Part shown: piece by piece, positions 16,748-26,146 of the stretch | Layout: every line of letters starts with the position of its first letter | How positions within the stretch are numbered: position 1 is the first letter of the stretch | NCBI GenBank assembly: GCA_021737945.1 | Contig: JAIPCX010000001.1 | Location: 248,001 to 312,000 of the forward strand | Direction: 5' to 3' | DNA length: 64,000 nt | DNA from: Polynucleobacter sp. | GTDB lineage: Bacteria > Pseudomonadota > Gammaproteobacteria > Burkholderiales > Burkholderiaceae_D | Translations under genes and position numbers: made by a program | The notes under the pieces: generated by a model | Databases searched by the model: none | Told to the model about the DNA's origin: nothing | Seen by the model: only the letters and a program-made list of their open reading frames with translations

Positions 16748-18301
16748 TTAGCCAAACGTGCGACCTTCTTTTGCAATGTAGCCATAAGCTGCATTACTAC
16801 GCTCGCCGCCCATCGCTAAGTACTCGGCCTTCATCTTCGCGATCATGTCGTTATCGAATGGCTTGGTCATTGCGTCCGCTGCCATCTTCTGCGCATCAAG
16901 CTTATACAACTTGGCCGAATTGAGACCGAAGATCTTGTTCTTGACCGTACCACGACCATCACCCATAGGGATCTTCCAGCCCTGGCTCTTCATGATGCTC
17001 TCAGGGATCTCTAAGCGACGCATCGCTTCGATCTGCCACTGTGGCGAGCCGTACCAGACGGAGTCAGTTCCCCAAACAACACGATCTGGACCCATCAAGT
17101 TAACCATCTGACCAATAAAGGCCGAGCAGAACTTAGGATTGGTAACAGCCGTTGATGCGAACGAAGAACCAATTTCGCCGTAAACGTTGTTTACGCCGAA
17201 TTTCTCTGGAATACGCGCCAGATCGGTTGACCACTGGATGTAGCCGTTCTTCTGGAATTGAGCCATTTCCATATCCGGTGGATCAGCCAACCAAGGACGC
17301 AACGCTGAGTGATAAATCACGAAGTTCATCTTCGGCCAATCTTTGGCTGCCTGACCAAGGTCGTTAACGGTCGCGTTCTCCCACGTACCAGCAAAGGCCT
17401 TCTCATAGTCACGTGGCATCAAACCTTTGTGAATACAAATCGTGTTGATACCCGCTTTGATTGCCTTCTCGTAGAACGGATACATGAGCTTTTCATCATC
17501 GAGGCGCCATGCATACTTTGATGGACCAAATGGATCACCGATGGTGTAAGCCTTCCAAGAAACTGGCTTCAGCTCTTCGATCGCACGATCTACTTCATCC
17601 ATCCAGTTTGGATATTTTGGTGTGATGATGGAGTGACCCAACATACGAACGCTACCTGCCATCTTGTTTACAGCGCGGCAGGCGTTTTGAATCGCATCGT
17701 TGGACAGCAACCACCAGTTAGGATCATCAAATGGGGCGCCAGAGAGCAACGCTACCGATGTGTCCGAATCAAGGAAAATCTCCTTGAGGTAGTTGTCCAT
17801 CTTATAGCGGGACAAATTCGTTGGGATGTTATTGATGTTCGGATTAACGCCCGCACCTTCGGCCCACTTGGTCAGTCCGGTCAGACCTTCCTCTTTGAAA
17901 TCATCGCGAATAAAGTGAGTCTGATCATCAAAAATGAATTGGCCTTTGTACTTGGCTTTACGATCGCCGGCAGCGTCCAAGTTTTTGGCTTCTGCCTCAT
18001 CAACTTCAAAGACATTACCGTAGACTTGATTCATGGCGACAAACGCTGTGGCCATACCTGCTGAGGTTGCCAGGAACTGACGACGTGTCATGTTGTGGCG
18101 CTTAGCTTCTTTGTCCGCCATTTCCTTAATCAGGAATTCAACCTTACGTTGATTTTCTGTCTGGGGCAGCGGATTGTATTCACCGTTCGACACCATCTGC
18201 GTCGGGATCGGCGAGCGGAATGCGGACTCGTCTGCAGGCATACATTCTGCAAACTCCCTATCCGTCATCGAAACACCAAATGGCCTTTGCTTATCTGTCA
18301 T
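16748..18301 (-). CDS. Amidohydrolase-2 family protein with an internal twin-arginine motif
   Basis: A 517-residue protein whose residues about 115-490 match the ACMSD/PDC-hydrolase-like amidohydrolase 2 family. Likely metal and catalytic residues are in FDDQTHFIRD, CIHKG, IYHSALRPW and WGTDSVWYGSP. The usual HxH is here QTH, a variation. Unusually, MTRRQFLATSAGMATAFVAM, a Tat-type signal, begins at residue 71, after a hydrophilic 70-residue leader. The start has AGGAG seven bases upstream, so the leader is probably real. A sigma-54 promoter lies about 120 bp upstream and an AcoR-like activator gene beyond it. Substrate unknown. Confidence 0.85.
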   Translation of the reverse strand: MTDKQRPFGVSMTDREFAECMPADESAFRSPIPTQMVSNGEYNPLPQTENQRKVEFLIKEMADKEAKRHNMTRRQFLATSAGMATAFVAMNQVYGNVFEVDEAEAKNLDAAGDRKAKYKGQFIFDDQTHFIRDDFKEEGLTGLTKWAEGAGVNPNINNIPTNLSRYKMDNYLKEIFLDSDTSVALLSGAPFDDPNWWLLSNDAIQNACRAVNKMAGSVRMLGHSIITPKYPNWMDEVDRAIEELKPVSWKAYTIGDPFGPSKYAWRLDDEKLMYPFYEKAIKAGINTICIHKGLMPRDYEKAFAGTWENATVNDLGQAAKDWPKMNFVIYHSALRPWLADPPDMEMAQFQKNGYIQWSTDLARIPEKFGVNNVYGEIGSSFASTAVTNPKFCSAFIGQMVNLMGPDRVVWGTDSVWYGSPQWQIEAMRRLEIPESIMKSQGWKIPMGDGRGTVKNKIFGLNSAKLYKLDAQKMAADAMTKPFDNDMIAKMKAEYLAMGGERSNAAYGYIAKEGRTFG

Positions 18302-18420
18302 TTTTGTCTCCTATATTTTTGAACGACCCAGCTCGTAAGAACTGGACGACTTTTTTTGCCGGGGTTGTACTTCTGCTGCCTGACGGCAGTCCGCCCTCAG
18401 AGGCCGAACCAAAAACCGTA

Positions 18421-18437
18421 TTGCAATTGACGTGCCA
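18421..18437 (-). promoter_or_regulatory. Sigma-54 (-24/-12) promoter of the amidohydrolase gene
   Basis: On the minus strand the sequence is TGGCAC, five bases GTCAA, then TTGC, an exact match to the RpoN consensus TGGCAC-N5-TTGC. Transcription would start near 18410, leaving an about 110-base leader. The activator gene lies just upstream. Confidence 0.85.
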
Positions 18438-18557
18438 ACGACACCACTCCTACAACAACATCCGGATTCATCGTGCAAGCAGTTGAATCAGAATACTTTT
18501 TACTATTTCAATGTTGCGACGCACAGAAAAAATCCTGTTCGCCACATGCTCAGAATA

Positions 18558-18591
18558 GACATCTGTAACAGGTGCGCTTGTTACAGATGTC
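18558..18591. promoter_or_regulatory. Perfect inverted repeat, probable enhancer site for the sigma-54 activator
   Basis: GACATCTGTAACA and TGTTACAGATGTC are perfect 13-bp arms separated by eight bases. It lies about 125-150 bp upstream of the -24/-12 promoter, where bacterial enhancer-binding proteins normally bind, and just after the activator's stop codon. TGTAACA-type half sites fit an AcoR-like protein. Confidence 0.75.
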
Positions 18592-18629
18592 ACACCCCCA
18601 GTAAAACTCTTATAAAAGAATTAGAAAAT

Positions 18630-20567
18630 TTACTGCGGGTGCTCTATGCCATATCGCTTCATACGACGGTACAGGGTCATACGAGAAATGCCCATTGCGT
18701 TGGCAGCAGCCGTCACATTCCAGCGTGCTGCGCGAAGCTGCGTGATTAATTCACTCGCCTCTAGGCTATTTAATGAGAGATCTTGGAATGAAGCACCCAA
18801 TATGTGAGAGTCTTTTGGCGATGCGCTGAGATACTCAGGCAAATCGATCAACGTAATTTGATTATCACGACAGACGGCAGAAGCAAACTCAATCACATTA
18901 CGTAGCTCACGTAAATTGCCAGGCCAGCTGTGGGCGAGTAATGCAGATCTGGAATCATCATCTAACATTGGTATGGGTTGATCGGACGATTTACGACCAT
19001 GTAATGCGAGTACACGATCAATAATCCACGATAAATCTTTGCGCTCACGTACGGGTGGCAGAGTAAAGTGAGCGCCGCTTAATCGGTAATACAGATCATC
19101 TCGAAATGCACCCTCTCGAACCAGCGACTCAAGCGCGCAGTGCGTTGCTGCGACAACCCGAATATTGACTTCAACTGCACGCGTAGCACCGACCGGCAGC
19201 ACTTCTTTTTCTGATAGCACGCGCAACAAACGTGCTTGCAGTGGCTTAGGCATGTCGCCTATCTCGTCCAAGAAAAGCGTACCGCCATCGGCTTCTTGAA
19301 TCAAACCGCGTTTACCTTTGGGTGATGCACCAGAAAAGCTTCCAGGCGCATAGCCAAATAATTCACTTTCGATCAAGGTGTCTGGGATTGCTGCACAGTT
19401 CACCGGTACAAATGGACCATTGCGTCGTTCACTACTTTGATGCAGTGCTTTAGCAAAGTATTCTTTGCCGCTACCTGTCTCACCTGTCACCAAAATACTA
19501 ATCGGCGAATTGATCAAACGTGCCGCACGCGAAATCTGGCGATCTAATAAAGGATCACCACCAGACAGTGCGGCTAGTGGCTCTGGAGTCGGCGGTTCTA
19601 TGCGAGCTCGCGCTGCTTCCAACAGCGAACGTGCAGGTGCGAGGGCTGACAAGAATACTAATTTTTGCGTACCGCTGACCATCAAGGCTCGACGATCAAC
19701 CGGCTGCACAGCAACGAAACGATGTAGATCGTCAGTCGACACATTCAGAAGTGAATCAATACGGCGACCAATCAATTCCTGCGGCGATTCACCGAAGATC
19801 AACTGCGCACGGCGATTATGGCCAATGATCGTGCCTGATCCATCAATGGCGATCAGGTATTCAGGACTCACCTCTAAAAATTCAGGTGCAGTAGACAACC
19901 TGAGTATCCATTCATGACGGAAGCGATGAAGGAAGTAAGCATTCTCAATCTGATGCGAATACATACGCACCATTTGCAATGCCAAATGCTGACTTTCTTT
20001 TTGTCCTGGTGATGTCAGTGCTGAGATATCCAGCACGGCTTTCATATGACCCATAGCGTCATAAATAGGCGCGGCTGTACAGGTGAGTGGAATATGAGTG
20101 GCATCGAAATGGTCACCCTGATGCACCGTCAATGCTTGACCGGTGCTGATACACGTACCTACGCCACAGGTACCTGCATTCATTTCGCTCCAATCAGATC
20201 CTAGATATAAGCCCGCTTTTCTAAGGCTGGGATCAAGCTGTAAGTCGCCAATAAAGTCGACCGTTATGCCGCGCGCATCGGTGAGCAAAACTACATAACC
20301 CAAACCCGCGACTTGGTGATACAGGGTTTCGAGACCATGACGAGCGATATGGAGAAATTCTTCAATCTGATCCTGGCGCTCCCGAATTTGCTGCTGGGGC
20401 AGGATGACCGGTTCTTGCATGCGCGCAGGATCGAGTTTGTGCTCATGCACGCAACGCATCCACGAGTCACGAATAATTTCGTCATGCAGCAATGCAGATG
20501 GCGTTTGCTTAGCCTGCTCCGCTACTTGCATCACTGTCTCAATGTGGTGCCTCTGCTCCGCGTGCAT
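18630..20567 (-). CDS. Sigma-54-dependent activator, AcoR-like (GAF-PAS-AAA-Fis)
   Basis: About 645 residues. An N-terminal sensory part contains a GAF-like domain (YVVLLTDARGITVDFIGD, MNAGTCGVGTCI) as in AcoR, then a PAS-like stretch (AIDGSGTIIGHNRRAQLIFG), the AAA+ domain with Walker A GETGSGKEYF and Walker B GTLFLDEIGDMP, and a Fis-type HTH (NVTAAANAMGISRMTLYRR). The sigma-54 contact loop reads GSFSGA rather than GAFTGA. Met at 20567 has GGGAG five bases upstream and is preferred to 20585. It is transcribed in the same direction as its presumed target, the amidohydrolase. The effector is unknown; AcoR-type proteins sense small carbonyls or alcohol-derived metabolites. Confidence 0.92.
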   Translation of the reverse strand: MHAEQRHHIETVMQVAEQAKQTPSALLHDEIIRDSWMRCVHEHKLDPARMQEPVILPQQQIRERQDQIEEFLHIARHGLETLYHQVAGLGYVVLLTDARGITVDFIGDLQLDPSLRKAGLYLGSDWSEMNAGTCGVGTCISTGQALTVHQGDHFDATHIPLTCTAAPIYDAMGHMKAVLDISALTSPGQKESQHLALQMVRMYSHQIENAYFLHRFRHEWILRLSTAPEFLEVSPEYLIAIDGSGTIIGHNRRAQLIFGESPQELIGRRIDSLLNVSTDDLHRFVAVQPVDRRALMVSGTQKLVFLSALAPARSLLEAARARIEPPTPEPLAALSGGDPLLDRQISRAARLINSPISILVTGETGSGKEYFAKALHQSSERRNGPFVPVNCAAIPDTLIESELFGYAPGSFSGASPKGKRGLIQEADGGTLFLDEIGDMPKPLQARLLRVLSEKEVLPVGATRAVEVNIRVVAATHCALESLVREGAFRDDLYYRLSGAHFTLPPVRERKDLSWIIDRVLALHGRKSSDQPIPMLDDDSRSALLAHSWPGNLRELRNVIEFASAVCRDNQITLIDLPEYLSASPKDSHILGASFQDLSLNSLEASELITQLRAARWNVTAAANAMGISRMTLYRRMKRYGIEHPQ

Positions 20568-21090
20568 TCCGTCTCCCATGAACATTTTTGTTATGACAGT
20601 CTGTGTTGCGCAGACTTTACTTTATTGATCTAATTTTTATATCGCTTTTTTATATTTGTCGAATCGGAAAACACACCGCTTTATTTCTAACTGATTATGG
20701 TCTAGTTTTCTGGAAGAAAGAAAGCATTAAAACGTTAAATCATCGGTTTAATGGTCACAGATTGATCTATTCTGCGGCGCGATAATTTATGCTGCAACGC
20801 GAAATATAGGGTGTGAGATACATGAATTACACACTGATATGGCCTGTAAATTCTCATGCAATTACTAAGTGCAGCTGCAAAAAATTTTTTTTACTTATCT
20901 CGATAGTGATAGCGAAAACATATCGAAAAATAGAACGAAGGTGCTCGCATCTTTAAAGCGAATTAACTTTAATTTTTGCTAAGAGATGGAAGGCAAACGC
21001 CTGGTCGTGAGCGCAGTCAGGCAACTCAGAAATTTGAACAAAGAACTATGCCCGAACCTGCAACAGCGGCCCGGGCAATCTCAAGAAGAT
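20568..21090. other. Gene-free interval upstream of the AcoR-like gene
   Basis: About 500 bp of AT-rich DNA without a credible gene. It holds the regulator's promoter region and a short inverted repeat, AGTCTG (20598-20603) and CAGACT (20611-20616), 30 bp before the start codon, which could be an autoregulatory site. Nothing else stands out. Confidence 0.5.
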
Positions 21091-22110
21091 TTAGCGTGTA
21101 TCAGCTACATCGGTAGGATTAGCGCGTGAGGCAGCCTCGATAATTGCCACCTGCGCTTCAAACGCGCGCAAACGTTTATAAACCGAGATCAACTCAACGA
21201 TCGTTCCCCAACTACGAACTAAAAACTGGAAAGACATTTCAACTCGACCAAATGCTCGCACGATCTGTTGCATGGCTCCCAACGTAATAGCACCTGCCAC
21301 AACCGTTGGACCCAGCGCAATGTAGGGTACGAGCACACCAAATTGCAGATACGAAAATTTGGCAATATCAAAATACATGTAGTGAAAAAATAGTCGGAAG
21401 TAGTTATCGCGAACCTGATTGAACAAATCTCTAACGACTGGCGGGCTACCGCGGTTGATATCATCTTCCGCGTGGACTAATTCTTTGCGATAGGCCGCCT
21501 CAACACGCTGGTTGTTATATTCGAGGCCTGGCAGTTTTATACCAATTAATGCAAGGGCCACGGTTCCCAGTAGTGCAAATAAGATCGCCACATATACCAG
21601 CGCATGCTCTACCTGCCCAAACACCGGCACTTCGCTGACTTTTTTAGAAAGAGCCCACAATATAGGTAAAAAAGCGATCAAGGTCATGATCGAGTCGATC
21701 ATATTCGACCCTAAGGTTTCCATGATGGATGCGAAGCGCTTGGTATCTTCTTGCACTCGCTGACTGGCGCCTTCTATATGACGTAGGCTATCCCAATGCG
21801 CCATATAAAAATCATTCATCGATTGGCGCCAGCGGAAAACCCAATGCTTAGTATAAAAACCCAACAAAACTGCGACGAGTACATACACGCCCGCTAATTC
21901 ACCAAAGCTGAGTAAGAAACCAAAAAATTCTTCAATGGATACCGCACCGGGCTTACTCAAAGCTTTTTGTACGACATCATAAAAACCACCGAACCAGTCG
22001 TTGATCTTGACGTCAATTTGAACTTGATACCACGTTCCACCAAAAATCAGTACTGCACCAGGCCAAGCCCACAATGCCCAATGTCGGGACAGAAAAAAAG
22101 ATCGGAACAT
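21091..22110 (-). CDS. SbmA/BacA-like inner-membrane transporter
   Basis: A 339-residue protein of the SbmA/BacA family: several membrane helices (ALWAWPGAVLIFGGTWYQVQ; ELAGVYVLVAVLLGFYTKHW), the characteristic FRWRQSMNDFYMAHWDSLRHIEGASQRVQ-type intracellular segment, and LPGLEYNNQRVEAAYRKELVHAEDD. The family forms homodimers with an ABC-exporter-like fold but no ATPase domain and imports peptides such as microcins and, in BacA, cobalamin or very long fatty acid-related substrates. Length is slightly short of the usual about 400. It follows the ChaN gene with a 62-bp gap. Confidence 0.85.
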   Translation of the reverse strand: MFRSFFLSRHWALWAWPGAVLIFGGTWYQVQIDVKINDWFGGFYDVVQKALSKPGAVSIEEFFGFLLSFGELAGVYVLVAVLLGFYTKHWVFRWRQSMNDFYMAHWDSLRHIEGASQRVQEDTKRFASIMETLGSNMIDSIMTLIAFLPILWALSKKVSEVPVFGQVEHALVYVAILFALLGTVALALIGIKLPGLEYNNQRVEAAYRKELVHAEDDINRGSPPVVRDLFNQVRDNYFRLFFHYMYFDIAKFSYLQFGVLVPYIALGPTVVAGAITLGAMQQIVRAFGRVEMSFQFLVRSWGTIVELISVYKRLRAFEAQVAIIEAASRANPTDVADTR

Positions 22111-22172
22111 GCTTGGCCTCTTGTAATTTATTGTTATAGAAAATTATGTATTACTTTTATCGCACTATTGCT

Positions 22173-23027
22173 TTACTTAAGCTTGAAATTTTCACACGGA
22201 TCTTTTCGTTCGGCACGTTCAGTAATCCAAATATAATCATATTGCCCCGATGTAGACTGCAGCAATTCCTGAAGGTCGCCGCCCCGCTCAAAGAAACCAA
22301 CGCTGACCACTTTACGATCAGGTGCAACACTCACCAAAATTTGTGGCACGCCATAGTCGCGCCGCACATGGCCATTACCCGCGATCAGCAGTGATGGCCG
22401 ACGATCTAACAAATTGTGCGCTAACGATAAATCGGTCATACGCTGAGCAAATCGCATTCTCAACAAATATTTCTCGGGCAATTTGCCACAATGTCCTTCA
22501 ACTAAATCATGATCGAGTTTCCGCTCAGCTGCCTCATCAAGACGCGACTGTGAATATGTTTTTGCCATTCGCTCAGGCAGGCTACTAGCACCTTGTAAAA
22601 ACATTCTCCGCGCTTCTTCCTTAGGGAGATTGCCACCAACCACGCGGAGTCCTTTATCCTTAATCGGGTCATACAGCGACTGATGCATGGGCCAATCCCA
22701 ACCTTCTGTATCAAAACCAGCCGCTTCCAAATCCGCTTTTGTCGTCGACTGGAAAGTCACTTGATTAGGTGCCGGCAAATGTTCGCTAACGACGGCACGA
22801 CTAAGATCAGCAAAGCGAGTAATCAATTTTCCCCGCACTTCATGATGAAATTTATTATCGTGTAATTCACCCAGCAAAACGAAATCGGCAGATTTTAAAA
22901 TTTCTACTAGTGCAGATTCATCTGTCTCTTTGCCAGTGCGGCCATCAATAATTTGGGCCGATGCCAGCGCGCTAAATAATGTCAGCGCACCAGCGAGCAT
23001 CCAATGAGTAAAAAAATTAATCTGCAC
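22173..23027 (-). CDS. ChaN-like haem-binding/TraB-Tiki superfamily protein
   Basis: A 284-residue exported protein (signal ends ALASA) of the ChaN/DUF399 family. Signatures are FVLLGELHDNKFHHEVRGKLI near the N-terminus, AVVSEHLPAPNQ, and SLLIAGNGHVRRDYGVPQIL near the C-terminus; the GELHDN and GNGHVR motifs are those of the Tiki/EreA-like metal-binding fold. Campylobacter ChaN binds haem; most homologues are untested. Its start overlaps the end of the YceI gene by 11 bases, indicating co-translation. Confidence 0.85.
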   Translation of the reverse strand: MQINFFTHWMLAGALTLFSALASAQIIDGRTGKETDESALVEILKSADFVLLGELHDNKFHHEVRGKLITRFADLSRAVVSEHLPAPNQVTFQSTTKADLEAAGFDTEGWDWPMHQSLYDPIKDKGLRVVGGNLPKEEARRMFLQGASSLPERMAKTYSQSRLDEAAERKLDHDLVEGHCGKLPEKYLLRMRFAQRMTDLSLAHNLLDRRPSLLIAGNGHVRRDYGVPQILVSVAPDRKVVSVGFFERGGDLQELLQSTSGQYDYIWITERAERKDPCENFKLK

Positions 23028-23589
23028 GAATAGCTTCCACTTGAATTTGTAGTTTTACTTCAGGAGCAAAGCGCGGCACGCCATAGCTCAAACCATAATC
23101 ACTGCGATCAAAGCGCGCCGAAGCATCTGCGCCGCACACTTCGCGCTTTAACATGGGATGCACAATGCATTTAAAGTGGTTGATTTTTAAAGGCATGGCT
23201 TTGGTCACACCCAGTAAGGTCATGTCGCCCTCGACTGCCACCAATTTATCGCCATCAAATTTAAGCGCACTACTTTTGTAAGTGATTGTTGGGAATTTTT
23301 CTGCATTAAACATGTCTTTACCACGCGCGTTTTCGTTCATTTTTGCGTGACCAAAATCGATCGAATTCGTATCGATAGTGATTTCGAGAGTACCTCCATT
23401 AGCGGCCGCTTTATCAAGCACGACTTTACCGCTAGTTTTAGTGAATTTTCCACGCCAAAAGGACAAACCTAAATGATCTGCCTCGAAGCTTGGATACGTA
23501 TGACCAGGATCAATGTTATAGCTCTGTGCAAATGCGCCGGATACACTCATAGCTAAAAGAGCGGCCATTAGCAATCTAACTATCTTCAT
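23017..23589 (-). CDS. YceI family periplasmic protein
   Basis: A 190-residue YceI protein with signal peptide (MSVSGAFAQ). It keeps the family pattern: YNIDPGHTYPSFEADHLGLS, ITIDTNSIDFGHAKMNE, GDMTLLGVTKAMPLKINHF. Two Cys (KCIVHPMLKREVCGAD) may form a disulfide. It lies 12 bp after a second yceI-type gene and overlaps ChaN, so the three form one operon. Barrel proteins of this family bind polyisoprenoids; the role here is not known. Confidence 0.92.
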   Translation of the reverse strand: MKIVRLLMAALLAMSVSGAFAQSYNIDPGHTYPSFEADHLGLSFWRGKFTKTSGKVVLDKAAANGGTLEITIDTNSIDFGHAKMNENARGKDMFNAEKFPTITYKSSALKFDGDKLVAVEGDMTLLGVTKAMPLKINHFKCIVHPMLKREVCGADASARFDRSDYGLSYGVPRFAPEVKLQIQVEAIRAD

Positions 23590-23601
23590 ACAACTATCCT
23601 T

Positions 23602-24171
23602 TTATTGTGTGCCGACGATGCGAAACTTAATGATAACTTCATCGGCTACGACACTCGTATCTTTCCAAGTACCGTCACCAATAGAAAACGCTAAACGCTT
23701 AATGGGGAGACTGCCCTCAAATATTTGAGCCGCACCTTCTTTTTTTACATTAAGAACAAAACTCACGTCGGCAGTTTTTCCTTTGATGGTGAGCTTACCG
23801 GAAACCTCCAATTTGCCCGCCCCCGAAGGAGTGATTTTTCCTGCGGTGAAATTCGCTTTTGGAAATTGAGCTCCATTAAACCATTCTTTTTTTTGTACTT
23901 CTTGGTTGTAATCCGGATCACCTAAATCAAAGCTAGTAATGTCGATATCGACAATCGCTTTTGAATTTTGTGGTTTAGCGGCGTCGTATTCAACCAGAGC
24001 AGAGAATCTAGTGAATTTAGTTTCTATGGGAACGCCTATCTGCTTAAAAAGCGCCGATACGGAACTTTTGCTGGTCTCAACCTTTAATGGCGCCGCATGA
24101 GCATTTACTGTCAATGCCGCCCAAACAGCCAACACGATCAAATTTAACATCGCCGGTTTTTGATTCTGCAT
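23602..24171 (-). CDS. YceI family protein, divergent copy
   Basis: A 189-residue exported YceI protein (signal ends VNAHA). Pattern: VETSKSSVSALFKQIGVPIE, VDIDITSFDLGDPDYNQEVQKKEWF, GKLTIKGKTADVSFVLNV, and a typical WKDTSVVADEVIIKF C-terminus. It is of the longer-branch type without the H-T-x-P opening. It is the first gene of the YceI-YceI-ChaN unit; an IR GCGCT/AGCGC near 24234-24249 lies in its upstream region. Confidence 0.9.
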   Translation of the reverse strand: MQNQKPAMLNLIVLAVWAALTVNAHAAPLKVETSKSSVSALFKQIGVPIETKFTRFSALVEYDAAKPQNSKAIVDIDITSFDLGDPDYNQEVQKKEWFNGAQFPKANFTAGKITPSGAGKLEVSGKLTIKGKTADVSFVLNVKKEGAAQIFEGSLPIKRLAFSIGDGTWKDTSVVADEVIIKFRIVGTQ

Positions 24172-24450
24172 GGACTTCCTTTAGGTGAATGCACAGAGTA
24201 ATACGAATTTTTTCATGCAAAAAGAGAAATAACTGCGCTCTATATAGCGCTATTGTGCATGCAAGCCGGAAATACTGCCAGACGCGCAACGAATAGCCGC
24301 ACTCTTGACGGCCAAGATCACAGACCTACACCAAAGTTATTCATCGCGATCATAAGACGTACTTTGAATGTGAACCAGCTGCTTTCAGTCGCGCTCTAAA
24401 TAAAAACCGCTAATCGTGAGGTTTCCCTTGGGTTTAACTGGAGAGACAAC

Positions 24451-24720
24451 ATGAATTTTATTATCTGGATAGTGATAGGTGGATTGATAGGCTGGGCGGC
24501 CAGTATAGTGATGAAGACTGATGCGCAACAAGGTGTCGTTCTGAATGTAGTCGTTGGCATCGTGGGCGCCTTGGTCGGCGGTTGGTTGCTATCGCCACTG
24601 TTTGGTACAGGTACCATCAATCAAAACGATTTCAGCCTGGCTTCTTTGGTAGTTTCTTTACTAGGCGCGATTATTTTGCTTGCGGTCGTGAATTTACTGC
24701 GTAGAGGCGCCCCTCGTTAA
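24451..24720 (+). CDS. GlsB/YeaQ/YmgE family membrane protein
   Basis: An 89-residue protein with three hydrophobic helices rich in Gly (WIVIGGLIGWAASIVMKT; VVVGIVGALVGGWLLSPLFG; SLLGAIILLAVVNLLRRG), the transglycosylase-associated-protein family. GGAGAG precedes the start. Such proteins are stress-induced in several bacteria, with unknown mechanism. Stand-alone gene. Confidence 0.9.
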   Translation: MNFIIWIVIGGLIGWAASIVMKTDAQQGVVLNVVVGIVGALVGGWLLSPLFGTGTINQNDFSLASLVVSLLGAIILLAVVNLLRRGAPR

Positions 24721-24790
24721 TTTAAATTGCAATGTGCAGTAAGCTAAGCAAATCATGACTTACTGCGCATAAGAAATTAGCGCAGGTTCT

Positions 24791-26146
24791 CTAGCTTGGG
24801 TGAGTCATGCTAACTGGTTGTATCCAGCGGTCGAATTGAAAAGCACTCACATAACCCGATGCGAGAGCGGCTTCACGCAAACTTTGATTTTCAGCGTGAG
24901 CCGTTTTCGCAATGGCAGCCGCCTTGTCATAACCGATGTGCGGTACCAATGCTGTGACCAACATGAGTGATGACTCGACTAACTCAGTCATACGCCGTTC
25001 ATTAGCCACCATGCCAGTAATACAATAGCGAGTGAAACTACTGATGCCATCGCTTAGCAAACGTATGCTTTGTAGATACGCATGCGCAGTCAGCGGTTTA
25101 GTCACATTCAACTCAAAATTTCCTGCTGCGGCCGCACTACTAATAACAACATCATTGGCTAAAACTTGAAGCGACAGCATGATCAGTGCTTCGCATTGAG
25201 TAGGGTTGACTTTGCCTGGCATCATGGAACTACCTGGTTCGTTTTCAGGTAGCATCAGCTCACCCAACCCACAACGTGGACCTGACGCTAACCATCGCAC
25301 ATCATTCGCAATCTTAATTAAAGTGCAGGCCAGTGTTTTTAGTGCAGCATGCGAAATAGTGATCGCTTCGTGCCCTGCCAATGCCGCAAATTTATTTTCA
25401 GCACTGATGAATGGTAATCCCAACTCTGACGTAAGTATCTGCGCTACCTTGCAACCAAAATCTTCCGGGGTACCAAATCCGGTGCCTACTGCCGTTCCAC
25501 CTATGGCTAGGGCATACAGATTAGCTTGTGCCGATTGAATCGCTGTTGCAGCTAACTGAAGCTGCGCAACGTATCCAGAAAACTCCTGACCTAGGGTCAT
25601 TGGCATAGCATCTTGCAGATGTGTACGTCCTATTTTTATCAGCGCCGCATACTGGTTCGCCTTTTGATCTATCGCCAATATCACCCGTCGTAGCGACGGT
25701 AACAGTTGATTTTTCGTTGCCAATGCAATGACTACATGCAGCGCCGTTGGAAAAACATCATTGGAAGATTGCCCAAGATTGCAATGATCATTCGGATGCA
25801 ACTTACGTTTCATACCGCGCTCGCCACCGAGTAATTCGGAGGCGCGATTCGCCAGCACCTCATTCATATTCATGTTGGTTTGTGTACCCGATCCGGTTTG
25901 CCACACGGATAAGGGAAATTCACTGTCATGCTGACCTGCCTCCACTTCAGCGGCCGCTTGAATGATTGCATTGGCCAATTCACTGGAAAGCCGTCCGTCA
26001 TTTCGATTGACTATCGCTGCGGCCCGTTTAACTCTTGCTAAAGCATGAATGAATTCTTTCGGTAGCGTTTCAGTAGAAATTGAAAAATGCTCGAGCGAGC
26101 GCTGGGTTTGCGCACCCCAAAGACAATGCTGAGGTACGTCTAGCAA
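24791..26146 (-). CDS. fumC: Class II fumarate hydratase, N-terminally shortened, TTG start
   Basis: A 451-residue FumC converting fumarate and malate in the TCA cycle. Motifs are intact: [50 protein letters not shown], and the signature [16 protein letters not shown]. However the reading frame opens only at TTG 26146 ([17 protein letters not shown]); the usual first about 13 residues (xxxRxExDSMGxI) are missing and a stop lies seven codons upstream. Just upstream, in another frame, is the start of a pilin gene (26213). A deletion has therefore probably joined a pilin 5' end to fumC. There is no ribosome site before TTG. The enzyme may still be made at low level, or be silent. Confidence 0.85.
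   Translation of the reverse strand: MLDVPQHCLWGAQTQRSLEHFSISTETLPKEFIHALARVKRAAAIVNRNDGRLSSELANAIIQAAAEVEAGQHDSEFPLSVWQTGSGTQTNMNMNEVLANRASELLGGERGMKRKLHPNDHCNLGQSSNDVFPTALHVVIALATKNQLLPSLRRVILAIDQKANQYAALIKIGRTHLQDAMPMTLGQEFSGYVAQLQLAATAIQSAQANLYALAIGGTAVGTGFGTPEDFGCKVAQILTSELGLPFISAENKFAALAGHEAITISHAALKTLACTLIKIANDVRWLASGPRCGLGELMLPENEPGSSMMPGKVNPTQCEALIMLSLQVLANDVVISSAAAAGNFELNVTKPLTAHAYLQSIRLLSDGISSFTRYCITGMVANERRMTELVESSLMLVTALVPHIGYDKAAAIAKTAHAENQSLREAALASGYVSAFQFDRWIQPVSMTHPS

Noticed and set aside
20821-20950. Possible small gene or RNA in the region before the SbmA/BacA-like gene
   Set aside because: No credible ribosome site, frame or stable hairpin; AT-rich and unstructured.
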